From assembly GCA_035443885.1 (NCBI GenBank), contig DAOMNO010000006.1:124001-188000 (forward strand): DNA of 64,000 bases, in the 5' to 3' direction. The notes beneath the pieces were generated by a model. It searched no databases and had not been told where the DNA came from. It worked only from the letters and a program-made list of their open reading frames with translations. The DNA is from DAOMNO01 sp035443885 (GTDB taxonomy: Bacteria; Planctomycetota; Phycisphaerae; Phycisphaerales; SM1A02). Position numbers and translations under genes: made by a program. Positions 53,583-61,392 of the stretch are shown here, one piece after another. How positions within the stretch are numbered: position 1 is the first letter of the stretch; the number at the start of each line of letters is the position of its first letter.

Positions 53583-55063
53583 AGCGACTTCTGTCCATGT
53601 GGCCGAGCAAGCCCGCGAAGGCCGCTGCGCCGAAGCACGGCCTGCGGATCATTCCGGGGGTCCGCGCCAAGTTCGACTCGGCGCAGACGAACGCGGACAA
53701 CCGGCGGCATTGGGCGAGTGCCGACGGGCTTTCGCCGAACGCGGCGATCAATCCCGAAGTGCGGCGCGTGCTTCGCAACCGCGCCCGCTACGAGGTCGCC
53801 AACAACTCCTACGCCAAGGGCATCGTGCTCACGCTCGCCAACGATGCGATTGGCACCGGACCACGTCTGCAGATTCTCACCGACGACTCCGAGGCCAACG
53901 ATCGCGTCGAGCATGCCTTCGAGCGCTGGGCGCAGGCGGTCGATCTGCCGGAGAAGCTCCGCACGATGCGCATGGCCCGCGCCGAATCGGGCGAAGCCTT
54001 CGCCATCCTCACGAACAACCCGCACGTCGACTCGCCCATCAAGCTCGATGTCAAGCTGATCGAGCCCGACCAGGTGACGACGCCGAACCTGCGCATGGCG
54101 AAGTCCGACGAAGTCGATGGCATCGTCTTCGACAAGTACGGCAATCCAGTCGCGTACAACGTGCTGCGCCATCATCCTGGCGACGCCGGCGCATGGTCGC
54201 ACAACTTTGGTGACTTCGACACGATTCCGTCCGAGTCGATGGTGCACTACTTCCGCGCCGATCGGCCCGGCCAGTGGCGCGGCATTCCGGACATCACGCC
54301 TGCGCTGCCCCTGTTCGCACAGCTTCGGCGCTACACGCTCGCCGTCATCGCCGCCGCCGAAACCGCAGCGGACTTCGCGGCCGTCATCTACACCGATGCG
54401 CCGGCCAACGGCGAAGCCGATCCGCTCGAACCGATGGACATGGTCGAACTGGAGAAACGCCTCGCCACGGTTCTTCCCGGCGGTTGGAAACTCGGCCAGG
54501 TTCACGCCGAGCAGCCCGCAACGACCTACGCCGAGTTCAAGCGAGAGATTCTCAACGAGATCGCGCGCTGTCTGAACATGCCGTTCAACGTCGCGGCCGG
54601 CAACTCGTCGGGCTACAACTACGCATCGGGTAGGCTCGATCACCAGACATACTTCAAGAGCATCCGCGTCGAGCAGAACCACCTGCAGACGGCGGTGCTG
54701 GATCGAATCCTGCGCGCCTGGCTACACGAGGCAGTGCTCATCGAAGGCCTGCTGCCGCAGTCTATGCGGCGCGTTGATTCATTCGTACCGCACTCGTGGT
54801 TCTGGGACGGCGTCGAGCACGTCGATCCGGCGAAGGAAGCGAACGCGCAGGCGACGCGGCTGTCGAATCACACCACCACGCTCGCAACGGAGTTCGCGCG
54901 CCAAGGGCGGGACTGGGAAGAGGAATTGAAACAGCGCGCCAAGGAAGTCGCGCTGATGAAACAACTCGGCTTGTCGCCTGCACAGGCGCAGCCAGATGCA
55001 TCGACTCACAAGGACGAAGAGGATGCCGCAGAAGAACAAGGCGCCACAGCAGTCTCGCGCTGA
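53576..55063 (+). CDS. Phage portal protein (lambda family)
   Basis: 495 residues. The lambda-portal body is recognisable: HWASADGLSPNAAINPEVRR, YEVANNSYAKGIVLTLANDA, EAFAILTNNP, VKLIEPDQV and RPGQWRGIPDITPALPLFAQ, and EIARCLNMPFNVAAGNSSGY. The portal forms the dodecameric DNA entry vertex. It overlaps the capsid fusion gene by 41 bp in another frame. Confidence 0.93.
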   Translation: MLKRLLSMWPSKPAKAAAPKHGLRIIPGVRAKFDSAQTNADNRRHWASADGLSPNAAINPEVRRVLRNRARYEVANNSYAKGIVLTLANDAIGTGPRLQILTDDSEANDRVEHAFERWAQAVDLPEKLRTMRMARAESGEAFAILTNNPHVDSPIKLDVKLIEPDQVTTPNLRMAKSDEVDGIVFDKYGNPVAYNVLRHHPGDAGAWSHNFGDFDTIPSESMVHYFRADRPGQWRGIPDITPALPLFAQLRRYTLAVIAAAETAADFAAVIYTDAPANGEADPLEPMDMVELEKRLATVLPGGWKLGQVHAEQPATTYAEFKREILNEIARCLNMPFNVAAGNSSGYNYASGRLDHQTYFKSIRVEQNHLQTAVLDRILRAWLHEAVLIEGLLPQSMRRVDSFVPHSWFWDGVEHVDPAKEANAQATRLSNHTTTLATEFARQGRDWEEELKQRAKEVALMKQLGLSPAQAQPDASTHKDEEDAAEEQGATAVSR

Positions 55064-57062
55064 CAACACGCCCCCCCCGAAGACGCTCTGCCTCACCGCA
55101 GAAGCGCCGATTGAGATCGAAGCCGCTGCGCAATCAACAGAAGGCGAACCGATCAAGCTCCCACGCTTCCGAATGGTCGCGTACACCGGCGGCGCAATGC
55201 GCCTCGCCAGCTGGCGATTCCCTGTGATCGTCGATCTCGCGGGTCTCGCGGTCCCCTCGCAGAAGCGGCCGATCCGCTTCATTCACGATCCCGCCGCAGG
55301 CGTTGGCCACACCGACACGATCCGCATCGAAGGCGGACAACTCATCGCCAAGGGCGTCGTTTCACGCGACACGCCTGCTGCGCGTGAAGTCGTCGCATCC
55401 TCGAAGAACGGTTTCCCCTGGCAGGCATCGATCGGCGCGAGCGTCGAGGAATTCGAGTTCGTCAAGGAGAACCAGAAGGTGCTCGTCAACGGCCGCGAGC
55501 ACGCCGGGCCGCTCAACGTGGTCCGCAGGTCCACGCTCGGCGAGATCAGCTTCGTCGATCTCGGCGCGGACGGCCACACCACAGTCAACGTCGCGGCCAA
55601 AGCCGCAGGAAGTTCGCCAAGCAAGGAGACCAACGTCATGGATGACGTGATCAAGAACGACGACAACACAAAGGATGCCGCGACGAACGACACGCCCGCA
55701 CCCGTGCAGGCCGCTTCCGTCGTGAATGACATCCGCGCACAGGCCGCAGCGGAGACGGAGCGCATCGCTGCGATCCGCAAGCTGTGCAATCCCTCCGTGG
55801 GCGTGACGTACACCGAAGTCGAAGCGCAGGCGATTCGTGAGGGCTGGGACGCGACCAAGTGCGAACTCGAAATCCTGCGCGCAAGCCGCCCGAAGGTCAA
55901 TGGCGCACCCGCCGCGCACGTCCCTGACAACACCGTCAACGGCCTCGTGCTCGAAGCCGCGTGCATGCTCACTGCCGGACTCGAAGACCTCGACAAGCAG
56001 TACGAGGAGAAGGCCCTCGATCTTGCCGCGAAGAAGTTCCGCGGCGGCATCGGCCTGCAGGAACTGCTACTCGAAGCCGCGTGGGCCAACGGCTACACCG
56101 GCCGCAACTTCCGCGACAGCCGCGCTGTCCTCAAGTTCGCCTTCAAACCAGACATCGCGGCAGGATTCTCCACGATCGACATCGGCGGCATTCTCTCCAA
56201 CGTCGCCAACAAGTTCCTGCTCGAGGGCTTCTTCAGCGTCGAGCGCACCTGGCGAAACATCACGGCCGTCCGCAACGTCAGCGACTTCAAGACCGTCACG
56301 TCTTACCGCCTGATCGGCAAGGACCAGTACGAGATCGTCGCGCCCGGCGGCGAACTCAAGCACGGCACACTCGGCGAAGAGCAGTACACCAACAAGGCCG
56401 ACACCTACGGCCTGCTACTTTCGATCGACCGCCGCGACGTCATCAACGACGACCTCGGTGCGATCACCACCGTCCCCCGCAAGCTCGGTCGCGGCTCGGG
56501 CCTCAAGATCAACGACGTCTTCTGGACGATCTTCCTGAACAACTCCGGGGGCGCGTTCTTCGCTGCCGGCAACAAGAACTACATCACCGGCGCGGACACG
56601 GCCCTCTCCATCGACGGACTCACCAAGGCCGAGGTCGCATTCATGGACCAGGTCGACTCGGACGGCAAGCCGATCGGCATCATGCCACAGGTCGTCCTCG
56701 TGCCCACGGCTCTGTCCGCGATCGGCACGCAGCTCCACAAGTCGCTCGAATTGCGCGACACCACGAGCAACGTGAAGTACCCGGTCGCCAACCCGCACCA
56801 GGGCAAGTTCCGCGTCGAGGTGAGCCGCTACCTCTCCAACAGCCAGTACGCCGGCAATTCGAGCAAGGCGTGGTACCTGCTCGCCGACCCGACCGACCTG
56901 CCCGTGATCGAGGTCGCGTTCCTCAACGGCCAGGAGTCGCCGACGATCGAGACCGCCGAAGCGGACTTCAACGTCCTCGGCGTGCAGATGCGCGGTTACC
57001 ACGACTTCGGCGTCAACCTCCAGGACCCGCGCGGCGGCGTCAAGAGCAAGGGCGAGGCGTGA
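55023..57062 (+). CDS. Prohead protease / major capsid (Mu gpT-like) fusion
   Basis: 679 residues from the ATG at 55023 (MPQKNKAPQQSRADNTPP); the start at 54996 is less supported. Residues 1-200 resemble a prohead protease (PVIVDLAGLAVPSQKRPIRF, HTDTIRIEGG, STLGEISFVDLGADG). The C-terminal part (about 310-679) is like the Mu gpT major head subunit (WANGYTGRNFRDSRAVLKFA, DIGGILSNVANKFLLEGFFS). A linker around 200-310 is disordered. The polyprotein would cleave itself during maturation. Confidence 0.88.
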   Translation: MPQKNKAPQQSRADNTPPPKTLCLTAEAPIEIEAAAQSTEGEPIKLPRFRMVAYTGGAMRLASWRFPVIVDLAGLAVPSQKRPIRFIHDPAAGVGHTDTIRIEGGQLIAKGVVSRDTPAAREVVASSKNGFPWQASIGASVEEFEFVKENQKVLVNGREHAGPLNVVRRSTLGEISFVDLGADGHTTVNVAAKAAGSSPSKETNVMDDVIKNDDNTKDAATNDTPAPVQAASVVNDIRAQAAAETERIAAIRKLCNPSVGVTYTEVEAQAIREGWDATKCELEILRASRPKVNGAPAAHVPDNTVNGLVLEAACMLTAGLEDLDKQYEEKALDLAAKKFRGGIGLQELLLEAAWANGYTGRNFRDSRAVLKFAFKPDIAAGFSTIDIGGILSNVANKFLLEGFFSVERTWRNITAVRNVSDFKTVTSYRLIGKDQYEIVAPGGELKHGTLGEEQYTNKADTYGLLLSIDRRDVINDDLGAITTVPRKLGRGSGLKINDVFWTIFLNNSGGAFFAAGNKNYITGADTALSIDGLTKAEVAFMDQVDSDGKPIGIMPQVVLVPTALSAIGTQLHKSLELRDTTSNVKYPVANPHQGKFRVEVSRYLSNSQYAGNSSKAWYLLADPTDLPVIEVAFLNGQESPTIETAEADFNVLGVQMRGYHDFGVNLQDPRGGVKSKGEA

Positions 57063-57127
57063 TCCGCCCCCCGCAAGTGACGCGGCACTGAAACACAAGG
57101 ATCACTGAGTTGGCGAAAGGACTCGAC

Positions 57128-57469
57128 ATGCCCAAGGCAATCTTCATTCACGATGGCAGCGCAATCGACTACACCCCCGCCTCGAACGTACAGGCGGGCG
57201 GTGTGGTCGTGCAGGGTGAACTCGTCGGCGTTGCCAAGCAACCGATCGCGGCAAGCGCGCTCGGCGCGCTGGCCGTTGCCGGCGTCTTCGACTTCCCGAA
57301 AGTGACCGGCGGCGGTTCTGCGATCGGCGCGGGCATCAACGTGTACTGGGACGCGACGAACGGTGTGGCCACGACCGACGCCGATGGCGGCGCGAACAAG
57401 CACCTCGGCAAGACCGTTCGCGCGGCCGGTGACGACGCCGAGACGGTGCGCGTGCGCCTGAACCAGTAA
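57128..57469 (+). CDS. DUF2190 capsid decoration (cement) protein
   Basis: 113 residues from the ATG at 57128 with GAAAGG at the right distance. DUF2190 pattern: FIHDGSAIDYTPASNVQAGG, VVVQGELVGVAKQPIAASAL and GAGINVYWDATNG. Family members decorate capsids. Directly follows the capsid gene. Confidence 0.9.
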   Translation: MPKAIFIHDGSAIDYTPASNVQAGGVVVQGELVGVAKQPIAASALGALAVAGVFDFPKVTGGGSAIGAGINVYWDATNGVATTDADGGANKHLGKTVRAAGDDAETVRVRLNQ

Positions 57470-57503
57470 CCCCCCCTGAAGAGACAGGAGAGGAACACGC
57501 ACG

Positions 57504-57902
57504 ATGCCTGACATGCTCGCACAAGGTTCGGCCTGGCTTGAAGATCAGCGGCATGCGCACATGACGCGGCCGGTGGTCTACGAGCGCGGCGGCGAGACGA
57601 TCGAGGTCCTCGCGACCATTGGGCGCACGCTCTTCGAGGTCGTGGATGCTTCCGGCGGCATCATGCAGAAGCTCGAATCACGCGACTTCCTCGTGCGCAC
57701 GGTGGACCTGATCCTCGGCGGACGCCCGGCACTCCCCAAGCCCGCTGACCGCATTCGGGAGACCAACGGCGAGCAGGTCTTCGTGTACGAGGTCATGACA
57801 CCTCTCGGCGGCAACGAGCCGCCCTTTAGGTACAGCGACCCGAACCGGCGCACGTTGCGCATTCACACGAAACACATTGGCACGGAGGCCATCGCGTCTT
57901 GA
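57504..57902 (+). CDS. Head-tail connector or head completion protein
   Basis: 132 residues (MPDMLAQGSAWLEDQRHAHM). The pattern AWLEDQRHAHMTRPVVYERG, SRDFLVRTVDLILGG and PADRIRE recurs in phage structural operons between capsid and neck genes. It may plug or join the capsid to the tail. Its stop overlaps the TTG start of the next gene (TTGA). Confidence 0.75.
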   Translation: MPDMLAQGSAWLEDQRHAHMTRPVVYERGGETIEVLATIGRTLFEVVDASGGIMQKLESRDFLVRTVDLILGGRPALPKPADRIRETNGEQVFVYEVMTPLGGNEPPFRYSDPNRRTLRIHTKHIGTEAIAS

Positions 57903-58174
57903 CCGCCAGCACGAACACGAACGGCTCGAAGATCAACGGCACGCACAAGTGGGCCGCGATCATCGTCACGGTGGTCCTGGCGCTTCTCGCGATCACCGTG
58001 CAATGGGGCGTCGTCACCACGAAGCTCGACCACGTCGAGAAGCGGCTGGATGAATTGATCCTCGAAGCGCGGGCGATGCGGGCCGAATACCAGTCGATTG
58101 AACGTCGCGTGTCATTCCTCGAAGGCCGTTCATCTGGCGGCGCGCCTTCAACTGGCGGGAGGCAGAACCCATGA
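57899..58174 (+). CDS. Single-pass membrane coiled-coil protein
   Basis: 91 residues from a TTG overlapping the previous stop. A hydrophobic segment (WAAIIVTVVLALLAITVQWG) is followed by a coiled coil (DHVEKRLDELILEARAMRAE). It is an unusual membrane protein inside a structural operon; a holin-like, superinfection or lysis role is possible. No family recognised. Confidence 0.7.
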   Translation: MTASTNTNGSKINGTHKWAAIIVTVVLALLAITVQWGVVTTKLDHVEKRLDELILEARAMRAEYQSIERRVSFLEGRSSGGAPSTGGRQNP

Positions 58175-58611
58175 GCACGATCACACAAGTCGCTGACGCG
58201 ATCGCGTCCGCTCTCAACGACGGCGCGTTCTCACAAGAGTTCACAGCCCAGCGCCTGTACCAACCGTCGTTCGAATTGGCCGACCTTGAGACGCTGCGCG
58301 TGAGCGTGGTGCCGAAGTCAGTGACGGTGACGAACGCCAGCCGCACGCACGCATTCCTCGACTGCGCCATCGATATCGGCGTGCAGAAGAAGCTCTCGCC
58401 AGGAAGCGAATCCGAGACGGATGCGGAGATCGATGCGCTGCTGGCCTTGGCCGAGGAGATCGCCGACCACCTGCGCCAGAAGCGCCTGGAGGCGATGCCC
58501 GAAGCAGCGTGGCTCTCGCTCGAGCACGAGCCGATCTTCGCACCCGAGCACCTCGACCAGCATCGGCAGTTCACGAGCGTGCTCACGGTCACGTATCGCG
58601 TGCGGAAATGA
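58171..58611 (+). CDS. Tail terminator or minor tail protein
   Basis: 146 residues (MSTITQVADAIASALNDGAF). Its size and position between connector and tail-tube genes fit a tail completion or terminator protein. A helical bundle is followed by a strand-rich end (TSVLTVTYRVRK). ATGA overlap upstream. The family is not certain. Confidence 0.7.
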   Translation: MSTITQVADAIASALNDGAFSQEFTAQRLYQPSFELADLETLRVSVVPKSVTVTNASRTHAFLDCAIDIGVQKKLSPGSESETDAEIDALLALAEEIADHLRQKRLEAMPEAAWLSLEHEPIFAPEHLDQHRQFTSVLTVTYRVRK

Positions 58612-58617
58612 GAACAC

Positions 58618-58890
58618 ATGCCATCGAACAACTCCATCATCCGCAGGGTCAACCTCATCACCACGCACCGGCCTCTGTCGACAGTGAGCCTGATCGGCAA
58701 CTTCACCGTCCGAGTGCCCGCCAACGCCACGGGCATCTTTCTTCAGACGGACGACAAGGTGACGGAGATCGCCTTGGAACGCAGCCAGCAGTTCACGCTC
58801 GAGGGCGTCGATCTCGCGGACATCAGCGCACGCGGCGCTGTCACCGACTTCCTGATCGTGATCGGTTCGAGCAGGTTCACGCACCAATGA
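58618..58890 (+). CDS. Small phage structural protein
   Basis: 90 residues (MPSNNSIIRRVNLITTHRPL), beta-rich (SLIGNFTVRVPANATGIFLQ). No family recognised; packed by ATGA overlap with the next gene, so a virion role is likely. Confidence 0.65.
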   Translation: MPSNNSIIRRVNLITTHRPLSTVSLIGNFTVRVPANATGIFLQTDDKVTEIALERSQQFTLEGVDLADISARGAVTDFLIVIGSSRFTHQ

Positions 58891-59345
58891 GCATCGGCCT
58901 CGCCAAATCCCGCTCGCAGATGGCCCGCGGCTTCTTCGACCGCAAGCGCGTGAAGAACGCGATGGACAAGGCTACCCTCCGCGCAATGCGAAAGGGCGGC
59001 GCGCAGGTGCGGCTCGTCGCCCGCAGATCGATCCGCCGGCGCAAAGGCACATCGCGCCCCGGAAGTCCGCCGCACAGTCAGACCGGCATCCTTCGCGAGA
59101 GCATCTACTTCGCGTGGGACGGCCGCAAGCGATCGGTTGTCATCGGCCCCGCGCGACTCAACAAGCCGGCTCCTGCAGGCCCGGCACGCACCACGGCGGA
59201 ACTGCTGGAAAAGGGCGGCCGCGTTCGCCGCCAGCGAAAGCGCAAGCGCCGAGTGCTGCATTACCGCGCGCGCCCGTACATGGGTCCCGCGCTTCAGAAG
59301 GTCAAGGACAAACTGCCCAGCAAATGGGCCAACTCGGTTCGTTAA
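58887..59345 (+). CDS. HK97 gp10-like tail or connector protein
   Basis: 152 residues, very basic, with HK97 gp10-like features: ATLRAMRKGGAQVRLVARRS, PPHSQTGILRESIYFAWDG and ARPYMGPALQKVKDKLP. It probably completes the head-tail joint. ATGA overlap with the small gene upstream. The next gene follows after 12 bp. Confidence 0.8.
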   Translation: MSIGLAKSRSQMARGFFDRKRVKNAMDKATLRAMRKGGAQVRLVARRSIRRRKGTSRPGSPPHSQTGILRESIYFAWDGRKRSVVIGPARLNKPAPAGPARTTAELLEKGGRVRRQRKRKRRVLHYRARPYMGPALQKVKDKLPSKWANSVR

Positions 59346-59357
59346 GGAGCACACACA

Positions 59358-59795
59358 ATGGGCGTCAAGCTCGGCATGGAAGCCAAGCTGTATTTCAAGA
59401 CAGGAGGCGTCGGAGGCGCCGGCTCATGGAGCGAGCTGACGAACGTCCGCGACGTCACGCTCAACCTCGAAACCGGCGAAGCGGATGCGAGCACGCGCGG
59501 CAACAACGGCTGGCGCGCCACCGTCTCGACCCTGAAGGAAGGCTCGATCGAGTTCGAGATGGTGTGGGACACGGCCGACGCCGGCTTTACCGCCATCCGC
59601 ACGGCGTATTTCAGCAATGCCGCCATCGGCTTCCGCATCCTCGACGGCGAAAATCCGGGGGATGGCCAAGGGCTGGAAGCGGACTTCATGATCACGAACT
59701 TCAGCCGCTCCGAGCCGCTGGAGGAAGTGATCACAGTCTCCGTCACGGCCAAACCCACGTACTCGGACACACCACCTTCATGGATCGGCGGCTAA
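59358..59795 (+). CDS. Major tail tube protein
   Basis: 145 residues (MGVKLGMEAKLYFKTGGVGG). Beta-barrel pattern: WSELTNVRDVTLNLETGEAD, STRGNNGWRATVSTLKEGSI and VSVTAKPTYSDTP. Fits siphovirus tail tube proteins. Directly precedes the tail chaperone genes, as usual. Confidence 0.85.
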   Translation: MGVKLGMEAKLYFKTGGVGGAGSWSELTNVRDVTLNLETGEADASTRGNNGWRATVSTLKEGSIEFEMVWDTADAGFTAIRTAYFSNAAIGFRILDGENPGDGQGLEADFMITNFSRSEPLEEVITVSVTAKPTYSDTPPSWIGG

Positions 59796-59810
59796 CCCCC
59801 GGAAGACACG

Positions 59811-60293
59811 ATGAAGACCTTTACTGACAATGCGGGTCGCACATGGACGGTCGCCATCAATATCGACGCGGTCAAGCGCGTGCGATCGCTGCTCAACGTC
59901 GATCTGCTTGACATCACCGACGGCAAGCTCGTGAAACGGCTGATCAGTGATCCGGTTCTGCTGTGCGATGTGATCTACGTCGTCTGCCGTCCGGAAGCCG
60001 AGACCAAGAACGTGAGCGATGAGGACTTCGGCCGCGCGATGGCCGGCGATGCGATCGAGCACGCGACCACGGCGCTGCTGGATGAACTCGTAAATTTTTC
60101 CCCGAACCAGCGGGACCGCAAGAGCGCCCAGCGGGTGCTGCAGAAGACCTGGCAGGTGATGGACCGGGCGCGCGACTTGGTGGAGCGGAAGATCGACAGC
60201 GAACTCGATCAAGTCGCCGAACGGGCGCTAGCGAATGCTGGTCTCTCACCTGGCGACTCGCAGGAATCCTCGGAATCGACCCCGGCCCACTGA
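59811..60293 (+). CDS. Tail assembly chaperone (gpG-like)
   Basis: 160 residues (MKTFTDNAGRTWTVAINIDA). The pattern WTVAINIDAVKRVRSLLNVD and VLLCDVIYVVCRPEAE is the tail assembly chaperone family. Its end overlaps a coding-looking -1 frame that continues into the next gene, as in lambda gpG/gpGT where a programmed -1 frameshift joins them. Confidence 0.85.
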   Translation: MKTFTDNAGRTWTVAINIDAVKRVRSLLNVDLLDITDGKLVKRLISDPVLLCDVIYVVCRPEAETKNVSDEDFGRAMAGDAIEHATTALLDELVNFSPNQRDRKSAQRVLQKTWQVMDRARDLVERKIDSELDQVAERALANAGLSPGDSQESSESTPAH

Positions 60294-60295
60294 CC

Positions 60296-61105
60296 TTGCG
60301 CGAACTTCTCGCGATGGGCGAAGCTCGCCTGCGCGAGAGGTGGTCACGCACATCCGCACTCATGGCACTCATCGCCAACGTCCATCGCGACCGCAAGAAG
60401 AGCAAGGCGCTCAAGCCGAGCGACTTCGATCCCTTTGCCGCAAGCAAGACCAAGCTGAAGGAGAAGGCCGACGTGTCGATCCTGAAGACGATCTTCGTTG
60501 ACGGCGCGCAGGCCGTTCGCAAGGTCGCGCCTCTCTTGCTGCTCGCATTCGTCCTCGCCGGCTGCGCCTCCGCGAAACTCACCATCGACCGCAGCCAGAA
60601 GGCGATCGAGGAGCATGCGGCCGAGACGGTCACAGAGATTGACGCGGCTATCGAGACCGGCGAAGTCGGCGAACGTGCAGTGCCACATCTGGAACGCGCG
60701 AAGGATAACCAGTACGCGATCCAGCGCGAGGTCACAGTGACACGCCGCGCACTGCACGGCGTCGATGACCGCACGCCGTGGTGGGCGCGCCTGGCGAGCA
60801 ACGCGGTGCTCGCGGCACTCTTCATCGCGATCGCGATCGTGCTCTGGCAGAGCGGCGTCGGCTTCCTCATGCGGCGCATCGCCTACGCCATCGGCCTGTT
60901 CATTCCGCGCGGCACGCGCGCAAGCGCCGCCCTCGATGCCGAAGCGATCGTGCAGCGGCGCGCCAGCCAGCCTCAGCGCGAGGCGATCGCGGCGCGCCGC
61001 GCAGCCGACCCCGCATACGAGTGCGAGTTCCTCCGGCAGAAGCGCCGCGCCGAGGACCGGTTCAACCACAAGGGATTCATCACGAACATGGAGGTTCACA
61101 CATGA
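60296..61105 (+). CDS. gpT-like tail chaperone extension fused to a lipoprotein-like membrane segment
   Basis: 269 codons from a poor TTG start. The frame is open and coding-like upstream of it, past the gpG stop (reads LAGILGIDPGPLTLRELL), and is -1 relative to gpG. The first 60 residues match gpT-type endings (LRERWSRTSALMALIANVHR, KALKPSDFDPF, VSILKTIFVDG). Instead of stopping there, the frame continues into a lipoprotein-like signal (PLLLLAFVLAGC, lipobox LAGC) and a second membrane segment (NAVLAALFIAIAIVLW). A GTG at 60473 behind AAGGAGAAGG would start the lipoprotein alone. Confidence 0.75.
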   Translation: MRELLAMGEARLRERWSRTSALMALIANVHRDRKKSKALKPSDFDPFAASKTKLKEKADVSILKTIFVDGAQAVRKVAPLLLLAFVLAGCASAKLTIDRSQKAIEEHAAETVTEIDAAIETGEVGERAVPHLERAKDNQYAIQREVTVTRRALHGVDDRTPWWARLASNAVLAALFIAIAIVLWQSGVGFLMRRIAYAIGLFIPRGTRASAALDAEAIVQRRASQPQREAIAARRAADPAYECEFLRQKRRAEDRFNHKGFITNMEVHT

Positions 61106-61389
61106 AGCCCCCCCACAAGCCCGCCATTCGGCGTGGCCAGTTCATTCAAGTCCCCAATCTGCCGCCGTACCAGCATCCGCGAGCTGCGCCCGACTACATC
61201 GCCACGCACGGCGAAGTCCGCGTCGGCCGCTCGTGGATCGAGGCCGATCTGCTGTTCACCCGGACAGAGGTCCGCCGCGCGCTGCGACGCGCTCTGCGCA
61301 ATCGCGAGGACGTTCCGCGCCGGCAGCGCGCTTCGCTGCTCGAGCGCATCGACCGGTTCTTCCTGGGGCAAGGGCGGAGGACCTCGTAA
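61102..61389 (+). CDS. Small hypothetical phage protein
   Basis: 95 residues (MKPPHKPAIRRGQFIQVPNL) in an ATGA overlap with the preceding gene. Pro-rich N-terminus, then a helical basic C-terminus (RTEVRRALRRALRNREDVPR). The proposed frame ends 3 bp before the tape measure start. Function unknown, but its position suggests a tail role. Confidence 0.7.
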   Translation: MKPPHKPAIRRGQFIQVPNLPPYQHPRAAPDYIATHGEVRVGRSWIEADLLFTRTEVRRALRRALRNREDVPRRQRASLLERIDRFFLGQGRRTS

Positions 61390-61392
61390 ACA

